DNA of 42,158 nt from Prochlorococcus sp. AG-686-O05 (GCA_003210235.1 QCVV01000004.1:1-42158), one strand, 5' to 3'. Numbered from the stretch's first letter, positions 28,705-39,461 are shown. Notes: generated by a model not told the origin, from the letters alone. Numbers and translations: made by a program.

Positions 28705-31614
28705 ATGAATCCCACAAGTAACTCGGATTTATTTATTGATAGACATCTTGGATTGAAGGATAATGATGAACAAAAAATGCTTCAAAAACTTGGTTTTAAT
28801 AATATAGATGAATTTATTAATCAAGTTATTCCAGAAGATATTCAGTTAGAAGAAAAATATTCAGATGTCTTGCCAAAAGGATGTTCTGAAATTGAGGCGT
28901 TGAATGAATTAGAGAAAATATCTAATAAAAATAAAAAATTTAGATCCCTAATTGGACTTGGATATTACGGGACCCATACGCCTAAAGTTGTCCAAAGGCA
29001 TGTATTAGAAAACCCTAGGTGGTACACAGCTTATACGCCTTATCAAGCAGAAATCGCCCAAGGTAGATTAGAAGCTTTATTTAATTTTCAGACTTTAATT
29101 TGTGAATTAACAGGGTTCTCAATAGCTAATGCATCGCTTTTAGATGAAGGAACAGCTGCTGCAGAAGCAATGACCATGAGTTTTTCTTCAAGAAAAAATA
29201 AGTCTTCAAATATTTTTTTAGTAGATGAAAATGTTTTTGATCATACCTTTAATGTTTTATTGACGAGAGCTAAACCATTAGGAATTAATTTAAAACGTTT
29301 TAATCAAAAGTATCCTGAAAATCATGACGATGTTTTTGGCCTCTTAATTCAGCTTCCTGGTAAAAATGGAGACTTATTTGATCCAACATTTTTAATTTCC
29401 CAAGCTCATAAAGCAGAAGTAGTAGTCACATCAATTATTGATCCTCTTGCTCAAGTTTTAATAAAACCAATTGCTCAATTTGGAGTTGACATAGCAGTTG
29501 GAAGTTTGCAAAGATTTGGAGTCCCAATGGGCTTTGGTGGTCCTCATGCAGCATTTTTCGCATGCAGTGAAAAATATAAAAGACTTATACCTGGAAGAAT
29601 TGTAGGACAAACTCTATCTAGAAATGGAGAACAATCACTGAGATTGGCATTGCAAACAAGAGAACAACATATAAGGAGAGAAAAAGCGACTAGTAATATT
29701 TGTACAGCCCAATCTTTGTTAGCGATAATATCTTCTTTTTATGCCATATATCATGGTTCTTCTGGATTAACAAAAATGGCTAAGAGGTTAGTTGTTTTAA
29801 GACAATATTTAGAATCTTTACTTTCTGAGTTAGGTTTAAAAATACCTTGTGGGAGTAGGTTTGATAGTTTTGATATCTACTGTGAGGAATCTGAAAAGAT
29901 TCATAATGAAGCTTTAAAAAACGGTTTTAACTTTAGAATTCTCCCTTTAGGTTCAACGATTGAGGAATCTACAGGATTTGGAATTTCCCTAGATGAGCTT
30001 ACTGATAAAACTGAAATCCATAAGATAGTAACTTTCATAGCAAATGGGCTAGGAAAAAAAGAAGATTTAAAGCACATTACACTTAATAATTGTTTTCAGT
30101 TTGAGGGTATTCCTTTAAGAAATAAAGAATGGATGCAACAAAATATATTTGAAAATTATCAAAGTGAGACTGATTTAATGAGGTATATTTTTAAACTTGC
30201 TGAGAAAGACTTTTCCCTGGTTGATGGAATGATTCCACTAGGAAGTTGCACTATGAAATTAAATTCTGCAGCAGAGCTTAGTCCAATTTCATGGGCTAAT
30301 TTATCCTCAATTCATCCTTTCGCTCCAGCTAATCAAACTAAGGGGTATTCAAAAATAATCAGCGATCTTGAAAAATGGATTAGTGACCTTATTGGTTTGA
30401 AAGCAGTTTCATTTCAACCAAATGCAGGTTCTCAAGGTGAGTTTGCTGGTCTATTGGCAATCAATTCTTATTTTGCTTCAAAAGGTGATTTATTAAGAAA
30501 AAAATGCTTAATCCCACAAAGTGCTCATGGAACAAATCCTGCTAGCGCAGTTATGGCAGGGTTTGACGTTGTCACTATAAAATGTGATTCTGAGGGAAAT
30601 ATTTCTTATGAGGATTTATTAATTAAGGTTCAGGAATTTGATACTAAAATTGGTGCCCTAATGTTAACTTATCCCTCTACTCATGGAGTTTTTGAATTAA
30701 AAATAAGAAAAATATGTGACTTAATTCATTCAGTTGGAGCTTTTGTTTATTTGGATGGAGCAAATCTTAATGCTCAGGTCGGATTGTGTAAACCAGGAGA
30801 TTATGGCGTGGATGTTTGCCATTTAAATTTACATAAAACATTTTGTATTCCTCATGGCGGAGGTGGTCCTGGAGTTGGTCCAGTCGCAGCATCCGAAATT
30901 TTAAGTCCTTTCCTTCCTTCCCATTCTTTGAAAGATAATAATTCTAGTCAATTCGGTTATTCTGTATCTTCATCACAGCACGGAAGTGCAAGTATTCTTC
31001 CAATAAGCTGGATGTATATCAAGATGGTTGGTCAAAGTGGTTTAAGAAAGGCGAGTAGTCATGCAATATTGTCAGCAAATTTTATTGCTAATAAATTAAA
31101 AAATAAATTCAAGATTTTATATAAAGGAGAAAATAATTTTGTCGCACATGAATGTATTCTTGATTTTAGAGAGTTGAAGTCAAAAACAGGTTTAAGTGTT
31201 AATGATATAGCTAAGAGATTAATAGATTATAGCTTTCATGCTCCAACTATAAGTTGGCCAGTTCCTGAAACTATAATGATTGAGCCTACTGAAAGTGAAA
31301 GTTTGAAAGAGTTAAATAGATTTTGTGAAGCTATGCTCTTAATCAGCGAAGAAATTGAAGAAATCGAAAATAATATTGATCTCAGAAATAATAATTTAAT
31401 TAGTAATGCTCCACATACCATAAATGAGTTAATTTCAGATAATTGGAATTATCCATATTCAAAAGAAAAGGCTGCATATCCGTATAAAGGTAAATTTAAA
31501 CACAAATTTTGGTCTTCAGTATCAAGAATAAATAATGCTTATGGAGATAGAAATTTAATTTGTTCTTGTAATGTCAACGATCAAGATTTCTTAGATGACA
31601 AAAAATGCGCATAA
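28705..31614 (+). CDS. gcvP: Glycine dehydrogenase (P protein)
   Basis: RHLG...IGLGYYGTHTPKVVQRHVLENPRWYTAYTPYQAEIAQGRLEAL; NLHKTFCIPHGGGGPG PLP site. Start moved to ATG 28705 (MNPTSNSDLFIDRHLG); the track start overlaps gcvH. Confidence 0.97.
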   Translation: MNPTSNSDLFIDRHLGLKDNDEQKMLQKLGFNNIDEFINQVIPEDIQLEEKYSDVLPKGCSEIEALNELEKISNKNKKFRSLIGLGYYGTHTPKVVQRHVLENPRWYTAYTPYQAEIAQGRLEALFNFQTLICELTGFSIANASLLDEGTAAAEAMTMSFSSRKNKSSNIFLVDENVFDHTFNVLLTRAKPLGINLKRFNQKYPENHDDVFGLLIQLPGKNGDLFDPTFLISQAHKAEVVVTSIIDPLAQVLIKPIAQFGVDIAVGSLQRFGVPMGFGGPHAAFFACSEKYKRLIPGRIVGQTLSRNGEQSLRLALQTREQHIRREKATSNICTAQSLLAIISSFYAIYHGSSGLTKMAKRLVVLRQYLESLLSELGLKIPCGSRFDSFDIYCEESEKIHNEALKNGFNFRILPLGSTIEESTGFGISLDELTDKTEIHKIVTFIANGLGKKEDLKHITLNNCFQFEGIPLRNKEWMQQNIFENYQSETDLMRYIFKLAEKDFSLVDGMIPLGSCTMKLNSAAELSPISWANLSSIHPFAPANQTKGYSKIISDLEKWISDLIGLKAVSFQPNAGSQGEFAGLLAINSYFASKGDLLRKKCLIPQSAHGTNPASAVMAGFDVVTIKCDSEGNISYEDLLIKVQEFDTKIGALMLTYPSTHGVFELKIRKICDLIHSVGAFVYLDGANLNAQVGLCKPGDYGVDVCHLNLHKTFCIPHGGGGPGVGPVAASEILSPFLPSHSLKDNNSSQFGYSVSSSQHGSASILPISWMYIKMVGQSGLRKASSHAILSANFIANKLKNKFKILYKGENNFVAHECILDFRELKSKTGLSVNDIAKRLIDYSFHAPTISWPVPETIMIEPTESESLKELNRFCEAMLLISEEIEEIENNIDLRNNNLISNAPHTINELISDNWNYPYSKEKAAYPYKGKFKHKFWSSVSRINNAYGDRNLICSCNVNDQDFLDDKKCA

Positions 31615-31744
31615 AGACTAGCACTCTTCTGGTTTTTTAGTTATTGTCTGTTTGAATTAAAAATTTAATATTTTCTTATAGAATTTATTTAGATTTTTTG
31701 ATTACTATTATCAAGCATCAAATTTATTTGGGGTATTTGAAGCT

Positions 31745-31996
31745 ATGAGCAAAGATTTTAAATCTGGTAAAGTTAAACACTTGCCAATTAACAACTTGGA
31801 TCTACCAAATTTTGTTAATAAATCCTTTGAGAATAATTTAAAGGTAAATTCCGTTGAGGGTACTAATGTAATAAGAGTGCCATTTGGAAAAAGATTTCCT
31901 AAAAAACAAAGGCCAGATAAGAATCAAAATATAGCCACTTTAATACTCCCAATTCATACATTTATGAATCCCACTCCCCCTCCACATGTTGCTTAA
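31745..31996 (+). CDS. Small hypothetical protein, 83 aa
   Basis: ATG ORF filling the gap between gcvP and sqdX; C-terminal TLILPIHTFMNPTPPPHVA; no recognised domain. Confidence 0.55.
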   Translation: MSKDFKSGKVKHLPINNLDLPNFVNKSFENNLKVNSVEGTNVIRVPFGKRFPKKQRPDKNQNIATLILPIHTFMNPTPPPHVA

Positions 31997-32007
31997 TTGA
32001 TAAAAAA

Positions 32008-33141
32008 TTAGGAGATGTTTTTGAGTGTTTCTGAATAATATTTTTGTAATTGAAGAGTAGCTTGATTCCAATCCCATTTTTCAGCTTCTTTTCTTGCTTC
32101 TTTTCTCATAGTTTCTTTCTTATTGTTATCTACCAAGATTTTTTTAGTAGCTTCAATTAAGCTTCTTTCTCCATTGTCTTTTTCATCTGGGTTATATAAG
32201 CAACCATTTATTCCATCATCGATAATGTCTGGGATACCCCCTTTATTAGCCCCTATTACTGGACATCCTGCAGCCATTGCTTCTAACAATACTAATCCAA
32301 GAGTTTCTGTGCTTGATGGGAATAAGAATATATCTCCAGATGCGTATGCACTTGCGAGCTCCTCACCAGATAAATAACCTATAAAGTTTGTTTGTGTGTT
32401 TTCAAAAATTTTTTCTAACTGGCCTCTGTAAGGACCATCTCCTACTAGAGCTAGACACGCTCCAGGTATATTATCTAACACAGGTTTGATTCTTTCAATT
32501 TGCTTTTCTGCCGATAATCGACCTACATAAATCAAAAGTGAATCAGTTTTTTGATATTTCCCAAATAATTTTTCTCTCATTTTTTCGCTTCTTAACTCTG
32601 GTCTGAAGTTTGTAGTGTCTACACCTCTTTGCCATAAAGCAGTCCTTTGTATTCCTTTTTCTTCGAGTTCATTAACCATTGCAGTTGAGGTACAAAGATT
32701 TAATAAAGCTTGATTATGAGCTGCTTTTAACAACTCCCATAAAAGGGGTTCTAACATTCCCATTCCATAGTGTTCAAGATATTTAGGAAGATGTGTATGG
32801 TAACTTGCAATTAGAGGAATATTATTTGTTTTTGCTAGCCATATGCCTCCAAGTCCAAGTACGGCGGGATTAACTACATGTATTAAGTCTGGCTTGAATT
32901 CTTCTAACTTGTCAGAGACTGCAGGGCCAGGTAAGCCTAATTTCAACTCAGGATATAAAGGTAATGGCATCGCAGCAACTCCTACTATTGTTGCTCCTTT
33001 ATAAGAATCAGGACATCCCTCAGGACAAAATACGATAACTTCATCACCATTTTTTGTTAAAAATTCGATGGTCTTAGTTAGTCTTGTTACTATTCCGTCG
33101 ACTTTAGGTAGAAAAGTTTCAGTAAAGAATGCTATTTTCAC
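32008..33141 (-). CDS. sqdX: Sulfoquinovosyltransferase / GT4 glycosyltransferase (sulfolipid synthesis)
   Basis: FTETFLPKVDGIVTRLT, YHTHLPKYLEHYG, FPSSTETLGLVLLEAMAAGCPVIG; adjacent to sqdB. Confidence 0.93.
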   Translation of the reverse strand: MKIAFFTETFLPKVDGIVTRLTKTIEFLTKNGDEVIVFCPEGCPDSYKGATIVGVAAMPLPLYPELKLGLPGPAVSDKLEEFKPDLIHVVNPAVLGLGGIWLAKTNNIPLIASYHTHLPKYLEHYGMGMLEPLLWELLKAAHNQALLNLCTSTAMVNELEEKGIQRTALWQRGVDTTNFRPELRSEKMREKLFGKYQKTDSLLIYVGRLSAEKQIERIKPVLDNIPGACLALVGDGPYRGQLEKIFENTQTNFIGYLSGEELASAYASGDIFLFPSSTETLGLVLLEAMAAGCPVIGANKGGIPDIIDDGINGCLYNPDEKDNGERSLIEATKKILVDNNKKETMRKEARKEAEKWDWNQATLQLQKYYSETLKNIS

Positions 33142-33169
33142 TTTGTTAAGTTTGATATTAAAACAATTT

Positions 33170-34363
33170 TTAATTAGTTTTTATTGCTTTAGCCTGTTTC
33201 TTTGTCCATGTTGAAATACAAGGAATTCTTTTTTTATCACATCTTATAGAATATTTTTTTGCTACTTCAACAACTTCTTCTAATAAGCCATTATCAAGAG
33301 TAGTGGGATTTAATCCCAATTCTATAAAACATTTATTATCAACTATTAAATCATTTTCGACGGCTTCATTTCGAGGATTTGGTAAATAATTAATTTCAGC
33401 TCCAGTAAGAGAAGCAACTTTTTTAGCTAATTCTCCAACCTGATGACTTTCTGTCATTTGATTGAATATTTTTACTCGTTCGCCAGATTGTGGAGGATTT
33501 TCTAGAGCTAATTGAACGCATTTAACTGAATCTTTGATATGTATAAAAGCTCTTGTTTGTCCTCCTGTTCCATGAACAGTAAGAGGATATCCGATCGCTG
33601 CCTGCATAAGAAATCTATTCAGAACAGTACCGTAATCACCGTCGTAATCGAATCTATTTGTTAACCTTGGATCTTTTGATGTTGTTTCTGTATTTGTGCC
33701 CCAAACAATTCCTTGATGTAAATCTGTAATTCTAATCAAGTCGTTTTTATTGTAATAAAGGAACAATAATTGATCTAATGTCTTAGTCATATGATAAACA
33801 CTCCCAGGACTGGCGGGATGAAGTATTTCTTCTTCAAAACGACTTCCGTCGGGTTGAGGTACTTCAACTTTTAAATAACCCTCAGGAATTGTTGCGCCTC
33901 TATGCGATCCATATCCATATACTCCCATGGTACCTAAATGAACAATATGTATATCTAAATTACTTTCTACAATTGCAGCAAGTAAATTGTGAGTACCATT
34001 CACATTATTATCAACAGTATATCTTTTGGTATAACTGGATTTCATTGAGTAAGGTGCAGCCCTTTGTTCAGCAAAATGTACAATCGAATCAGGTTTTTCC
34101 TCAATAAGTAAATTTAGTAATTTTTGATATTGCTTTGAAAGATCAATATTGATAAATTTTATTGGTTTTCCACCGGTTTCTTCCCAGGCAGAAAGTCTTT
34201 CATTTATTGAAGAAATTGGGGTCAACGATTCTACTTCAAGATCAATATCTATTTTTCTGCGACTTAGGTTGTCAACAATAATGACATCATGATTTTGTTC
34301 TGCTAAATTCACCGCACAAGGCCAACCGCAAAAACCATCTCCGCCAAGAACAATTACTTTCAC
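33170..34363 (-). CDS. sqdB: UDP-sulfoquinovose synthase
   Basis: VLGGDGFCGWPCAVNLAEQNHDV, IVHFAEQRAAPYSM. GTG start at 34363 with GGAG about 8 nt upstream. Confidence 0.95.
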   Translation of the reverse strand: MKVIVLGGDGFCGWPCAVNLAEQNHDVIIVDNLSRRKIDIDLEVESLTPISSINERLSAWEETGGKPIKFINIDLSKQYQKLLNLLIEEKPDSIVHFAEQRAAPYSMKSSYTKRYTVDNNVNGTHNLLAAIVESNLDIHIVHLGTMGVYGYGSHRGATIPEGYLKVEVPQPDGSRFEEEILHPASPGSVYHMTKTLDQLLFLYYNKNDLIRITDLHQGIVWGTNTETTSKDPRLTNRFDYDGDYGTVLNRFLMQAAIGYPLTVHGTGGQTRAFIHIKDSVKCVQLALENPPQSGERVKIFNQMTESHQVGELAKKVASLTGAEINYLPNPRNEAVENDLIVDNKCFIELGLNPTTLDNGLLEEVVEVAKKYSIRCDKKRIPCISTWTKKQAKAIKTN

Positions 34364-34429
34364 TCAAAACTCCAGAATTAAAATGTCATTTTATATTTAT
34401 TAAATTACTACAGAGTGCTTCCAAAATGC

Positions 34430-34464
34430 GAGAAAAGATTGTAAAAAGTTTCAAATCTTTTCTC
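34430..34464. other. Perfect 11-bp inverted repeat (hairpin) between thiG and sqdB
   Basis: gagaaaagatt (34430-34440) and aatcttttctc (34454-34464), 13-nt loop. No clear U-tract, so terminator assignment is uncertain. Confidence 0.6.
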
Positions 34465-34530
34465 TTTAATTAATAAATTGGTTATTGTTGCAATTTTTTT
34501 AATATTAAAATTATTTTTTAAAGAATCAAA

Positions 34531-35328
34531 TTACTTTATTGATATGTTTTTTTCAGGTGAACTAGCGCTTGCTAACTTCTGCTTTTCAATTCTTCCTGCC
34601 AAAAAAGCGTCTCTTCCTGCTTTTACACCATAATTCATCGCTTTAGCCATTTTTAGAGGGTTTTGAGCTAATGCGATAGCACTATTAATTAAAACTCCAT
34701 CTGCTCCAAGTTCCATAGCCTGAGAAGCTTCACTAGGCACGCCTATGCCAGCATCAATTATTACTGGAATATTAGAATTTTCAATAATTATCGATATATT
34801 AGATAAATTTAAAAGGCCTTGACCGGAGCCAATAGGTGACCCTAATGGCATCACAGTTGAACAACCTATCTCTTCTAACTTTTTAGCTAATATTGGATCA
34901 GCATTTATGTATGGAAGAACAATAAAATCTTTATTTATCAATATTTCAGCTGCTTTAAGGGTTTCAATAGGATCAGGCAACAAATATTTTTTGTCAGGAA
35001 TAACTTCTAATTTGACGAAATTATTTTCTTCTTGACCTGATAATTTGGCAAGTTCTCTTCCTAAAATTGCTATTCTTATTGCTTCGTCTGAATTGGTGCA
35101 ACCAGCAGTATTAGGAAGCATCCAGAATTTTTTCCAGTCAATTTTTTCCAGTAAACTTTCACCATTTTGATTGTTTTGAATTCTTCTTACTGCTACAGTT
35201 ACTATTTCAGATTCAGTATTCGCTAAACTCTCTATCATTACTTTTGTAGACGTATATTTTCCTGTCCCAACCATCAACCTACTTGAGAAGCTTTTACCTC
35301 CAATTTGTAAAGATGAATCTTGTTTCAT
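34531..35328 (-). CDS. thiG: Thiazole synthase
   Basis: [59 protein letters not shown]. Confidence 0.97.
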   Translation of the reverse strand: MKQDSSLQIGGKSFSSRLMVGTGKYTSTKVMIESLANTESEIVTVAVRRIQNNQNGESLLEKIDWKKFWMLPNTAGCTNSDEAIRIAILGRELAKLSGQEENNFVKLEVIPDKKYLLPDPIETLKAAEILINKDFIVLPYINADPILAKKLEEIGCSTVMPLGSPIGSGQGLLNLSNISIIIENSNIPVIIDAGIGVPSEASQAMELGADGVLINSAIALAQNPLKMAKAMNYGVKAGRDAFLAGRIEKQKLASASSPEKNISIK

Positions 35329-35329
35329 T

Positions 35330-35887
35330 TTAAAATCCTTTATCTTTTATTCCTTTGTAAGGGGTGTAATTATTTCTTTTTTCAAGTTCTTTACTCTTTT
35401 TAATTGCTGTTTTGTTGTTTGGATCTATTATTAAAACTTTTTTATAAGTTGCATATGCCAAATCATATTCCAGCAATCGTTGTTGTGCGGATGCAAGATT
35501 ATTTAAAGCAACTGTATAACCAGGTAGTGATTTTATAGCTGAGTTATAGTACTTTATGGCTTTTTTAAATTCATTTTGTGCTGCATAAGAAAAACCGAGA
35601 GCATTATCTATGATAGCTTTTGCTTCGTTAGGTTCATTATCGTAAGATTCAATAGCTTTCAGAAAAGTCTTAGTGGCCTCCGAATACAACCTTTTTTGAA
35701 TTTGGATAGAGCCAAATTCATATAATTCAGAAGCTTTTGTTAGTGAATTTAAACCTTTTTGCTCAAATTTTACTAAATTTAATTCTTCCTTTCTTGTCCT
35801 AAGAAATTGTCGAAATACAAAAACTGATAATATTATAAGAACTACAAAAAGGATGATCAAATAGGATTGAAAGGAAGATATTTCCAT
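35330..35887 (-). CDS. TPR-repeat protein, Ycf37-like (photosystem I assembly)
   Basis: N-terminal TM anchor plus TPR units [52 protein letters not shown]. Ycf37 identity is inferred. Confidence 0.75.
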   Translation of the reverse strand: MEISSFQSYLIILFVVLIILSVFVFRQFLRTRKEELNLVKFEQKGLNSLTKASELYEFGSIQIQKRLYSEATKTFLKAIESYDNEPNEAKAIIDNALGFSYAAQNEFKKAIKYYNSAIKSLPGYTVALNNLASAQQRLLEYDLAYATYKKVLIIDPNNKTAIKKSKELEKRNNYTPYKGIKDKGF

Positions 35888-35924
35888 TACTTATAATATA
35901 CTTTTCACAGTTTTATTTATTAAC

Positions 35925-36272
35925 TTAATTGCTTACAGTAGAAACTATTTTTTCAAAACATTGTGGATCGCTCAAAGCCAATTGTGCAAGCATTTTTCTG
36001 TTGATAATTATGTCAGAGGTTTTCATACCATTAATTAATTTGCTGTAATTTGTGCCATTGATTCTTGCAGAGGCATTTATTCTTGATATCCAAAGTCTTC
36101 TAAAGTCTCTTTTTCTTCTTCTTCTATCTCTATAAGCATTGCAAAGAGCTTTCATTACTCTTTGATTTGCTGTTCTAAAAAGATTTTTGTTTCCTCCTCT
36201 GAAACCTTTTGCGAGGTTTAAGATTTTGTTTCTTCTTTTTCTGGCTATGTTGCCTCTTTTAACGCGTGCCAT
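35925..36272 (-). CDS. rplT: 50S ribosomal protein L20
   Basis: [26 protein letters not shown]... Confidence 0.98.
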   Translation of the reverse strand: MARVKRGNIARKRRNKILNLAKGFRGGNKNLFRTANQRVMKALCNAYRDRRRRKRDFRRLWISRINASARINGTNYSKLINGMKTSDIIINRKMLAQLALSDPQCFEKIVSTVSN

Positions 36273-36302
36273 AAATTTATTTTGAAAGTAACTTGAATGC
36301 TC

Positions 36303-36500
36303 TTAAGCGTAGGGAATCATTAATTTTACATTATCAGCATCTCTTTCATCAACTACAGCTTTTGTTTTAAGGTGTCTTTTCAATTTTTGGCTTTTGTGAT
36401 CTAATAAATGATTATGGAAAGCTCTTCTTCTAGTAAATTTACCCGTAGCAGTAGCTTTAAATCTTTTTGCTGCTGATTTACGAGTTTTTAGTTTATACAT
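36303..36500 (-). CDS. rpmI: 50S ribosomal protein L35
   Basis: [37 protein letters not shown]...; upstream of rplT. Confidence 0.97.
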   Translation of the reverse strand: MYKLKTRKSAAKRFKATATGKFTRRRAFHNHLLDHKSQKLKRHLKTKAVVDERDADNVKLMIPYA

Positions 36501-36591
36501 TTACCTTGATAATGTTTAATTTAAATAATCTAAACCTTTATATGCATTGGTGCAAATTAAAGTTTTGAATTGAAAAAGTAATGTTGAACTT

Positions 36592-38130
36592 ATGCTGCCC
36601 AAATTGAATTTAAAATTTCTGATTTATGGATGTTGGTTCCTTTGTTCAATAACGCGAATATTGACAGTAAGCGGTTTTGCAGAAGAATCTTCACAGATTA
36701 ATCTTACTCAAGAATTAAAAAAAGGTAATTTTTTAATTGGATTAAAACAATACTTAGGAGCTAAGAGTGAAAACTTTCCAGAAAAAAACAATATTACTTT
36801 TACTACAAAAAATGATTTTTTAAAACTCCATTCTATTAATGGTGTAAAACACAAATCTAAAAAAATCAATATTGTTTTGAAGAAAATAACCTTGAAAACC
36901 CCTTCCACTGTTGAAAGGCTTATATTTGGTCCATTTGCAAGCTATGAGTCTGCAATAAAGCAAGCTGAAATATTAAAAGAAAAAGGTTATGAAGCTTTAG
37001 TAGCCTTTCCAAAAAATTGGGAAGTTTGGATTCCAGTTGGCAAAAACCTTCCTGACAAAAAATTAAACTATAGACTGTTTAAAAAATCCTACAAGTCAAC
37101 CATTATTCCTTTCCTTGTTACTGAATACTCGCAACATAAACTCCAAGGCCCGATATATATCTCTTCATCTGAAGAGATAAGAATTAATAATATTAATTTT
37201 GGTAAAAAGTTTTATTTAGCTAAAGATGCATATGGAACTTGGACGTTGATTCAGAAAATCAAATTTGATGATTATTTAAAAGGTGTTTTGCCTCATGAAA
37301 TTGGCTCTAATTCACCTTTAGAAGCATTGAAAGCACAAGCAGTAATCGCTAGAACTTGGGGACTTTATAATTCTGATAGATTTAAAAACGATAAATATCA
37401 TTTATGTATAACTACTCAATGCCAAGTTTATAAACCTCCTGTGATTGAATATAAAAATGTAAATAAAGCGATAAAAGATACTTCAAATTTAATAATCACT
37501 TATAAAAAGAAACCAATTAACTCCTTTTATCATGGATCTAATGGAGGTATAACGGCTAGCGCAAGTGAATCCTGGCAAATAAAAGATTATCGTTATCTTA
37601 ATTCAATGATTGATGGTTTAGATTCTTTTAAAAAAGCTTTCAAGCTTCCAATCAAAAGTGGGGATGAGTTAAATAAATTCCTCGATTTTGCAGAGGAAAA
37701 AGCATATGGTAATAAGCATTCTCTTTTTCGATGGGAGAAAATACTCTCTAAGAAGATAATCCAAAATAATCTAATAAAAAATCAATACATTAAGAAAAGT
37801 TCAGATTTGGTTGATCTAAATATTATTGATAGAGGTGCCAGTGGAAGAGTAATAAAATTAGAAATTAAGCTAAATAATTATAAGAAACCAATAGTTCTCA
37901 TAAAAGATGATATTCGTCGAATATTGAGTTTTCTGCCGAGTAATTTATTTACTATTAATAAATTAAATGATAATCTTTGGCTTTTTAAAGGAGGTGGCTT
38001 CGGTCATGGTGTAGGTTTATCTCAATCAGGAGCGATAGAAATGGCTGAATTGGGTTTTACTTATGAACAAATATTGAATCATTATTATCAGGGAACAAAT
38101 ATTCGAAAAATTGAGATATTGTCTCAATAA
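36592..38130 (+). CDS. SpoIID/LytB-domain protein with SPOR-like segment
   Basis: DYLKGVLPHEIGSNSPLEALKAQAVIARTWGLYN, GFGHGVGLSQSGAIEMAELGFTYEQILNHYYQGT; SPOR-like FGPFASYESAIKQAEILKEKGYEALV. Confidence 0.9.
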   Translation: MLPKLNLKFLIYGCWFLCSITRILTVSGFAEESSQINLTQELKKGNFLIGLKQYLGAKSENFPEKNNITFTTKNDFLKLHSINGVKHKSKKINIVLKKITLKTPSTVERLIFGPFASYESAIKQAEILKEKGYEALVAFPKNWEVWIPVGKNLPDKKLNYRLFKKSYKSTIIPFLVTEYSQHKLQGPIYISSSEEIRINNINFGKKFYLAKDAYGTWTLIQKIKFDDYLKGVLPHEIGSNSPLEALKAQAVIARTWGLYNSDRFKNDKYHLCITTQCQVYKPPVIEYKNVNKAIKDTSNLIITYKKKPINSFYHGSNGGITASASESWQIKDYRYLNSMIDGLDSFKKAFKLPIKSGDELNKFLDFAEEKAYGNKHSLFRWEKILSKKIIQNNLIKNQYIKKSSDLVDLNIIDRGASGRVIKLEIKLNNYKKPIVLIKDDIRRILSFLPSNLFTINKLNDNLWLFKGGGFGHGVGLSQSGAIEMAELGFTYEQILNHYYQGTNIRKIEILSQ

Positions 38131-38158
38131 TTATAATAAAAATTATTAGTTAGCATTT

Positions 38159-39460
38159 ATGAGTAACGGTTTTTATAAAAATCGAAGATTAAAAGCTTTT
38201 TTATTTTTTGCTGTTTGTTTATTAGTAAGTACTATTCCACATATCTTTCAATTCAAACATTTTCTATTATTTACATTTACTATTTCCTTTTTAGTTGCTT
38301 GTTATGGATTAAATGTAATTTTAAAAAATTTAAAAAGAAGTGTTATTTTAAAAAATAATGAAAAGAGGATTAGTGATGATAAGTTACCTAATCTCGATAT
38401 TTTAGTTGCTGCAAGAGATGAAGAAAATGTTATTGAAAGGTTAGTTGAAAGATTATTTAATTTAGATTATCCAACTAATAAATTAAATATTTATATCATT
38501 GATGATGGTAGTTCTGATAAGACTCCTTTAATTTTGGAAAGGTTATCTAAAGAGTTTGATAAATTAAAAATTATTAGTAGATCTGCAAACGCTGGAGGTG
38601 GTAAATCAGGAGCATTAAATTATGCTTTAAAGTTTACACACGGAGAATGGCTATTAATATTAGACGCTGATGCCCAATTGAAAAATGATACGTTATCAAG
38701 ATTATTTAGTTTCGTTTATGAGGGATCTTGGTCAGCAGTGCAATTAAGAAAATCCGTCATAAATTTAAGTAAGAATTTTTTAACCACTTGTCAATCTATG
38801 GAAATGGCAATGGATGCAATTTTTCAATATGGAAGATTATCTGTGGCTGGAGTATCTGAATTGAGAGGTAATGGTCAATTAATTAATAAAGAAGTTCTAC
38901 TGAAATGTGGTTCCTTCAATGAAGATACGGTTACCGATGACTTAGATTTAAGCTTTAGGCTTCTGCTTTCAAAAGCAAAAATCGGGATTCTATGGGATCC
39001 TCCTGTTATGGAAGAAGCCGTTGTAAATTTATCCGCTCTATTTTCACAGAGGCAAAGATGGGCTGAAGGAGGTTTGCAAAGATTTTTTGATTATGGTGAA
39101 CAATTATTTTCAAAAAAGATTGAACTAATTCAAAAGTTTGATTTAACTTTTTTCTTTATCTTGCAATATGCCTTGCCTATTATTTCTATGATTGATTTGA
39201 TTTTAAGTATTGCTTTAGCAGAATCACCCAGCTATTGGCCCATCTCCATAACTGCATTTACTTTGTCTGGAATTGCAGTTTGGTATGGCTCTTCATGCAA
39301 GAGCGAAGGTCCAGTTTTACAAAATCTCAATTTGATGATGATGTTAGTTTCTCTTTTATATCTATCTCATTGGTTTTTAGTGATACCATGGGTAACAATA
39401 AAAATGTCTATTTTTCCTAAAAAAATCCTCTGGAAGAAAACACTTCATACTGGTATCTAA
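38159..39460 (+). CDS. Membrane glycosyltransferase, family 2
   Basis: LDILVAARDEENVIERLVERL, YIIDDGSSDKTP, LILDADAQL, QRQRWAEGG plus TM helices. Confidence 0.92.
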   Translation: MSNGFYKNRRLKAFLFFAVCLLVSTIPHIFQFKHFLLFTFTISFLVACYGLNVILKNLKRSVILKNNEKRISDDKLPNLDILVAARDEENVIERLVERLFNLDYPTNKLNIYIIDDGSSDKTPLILERLSKEFDKLKIISRSANAGGGKSGALNYALKFTHGEWLLILDADAQLKNDTLSRLFSFVYEGSWSAVQLRKSVINLSKNFLTTCQSMEMAMDAIFQYGRLSVAGVSELRGNGQLINKEVLLKCGSFNEDTVTDDLDLSFRLLLSKAKIGILWDPPVMEEAVVNLSALFSQRQRWAEGGLQRFFDYGEQLFSKKIELIQKFDLTFFFILQYALPIISMIDLILSIALAESPSYWPISITAFTLSGIAVWYGSSCKSEGPVLQNLNLMMMLVSLLYLSHWFLVIPWVTIKMSIFPKKILWKKTLHTGI

Positions 39461-39461
39461 G

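Noticed and set aside
33889-34107. 72-aa plus-strand ORF rich in Tyr/His/Gln
   Set aside because: Antisense to sqdB; biased composition typical of a shadow frame.
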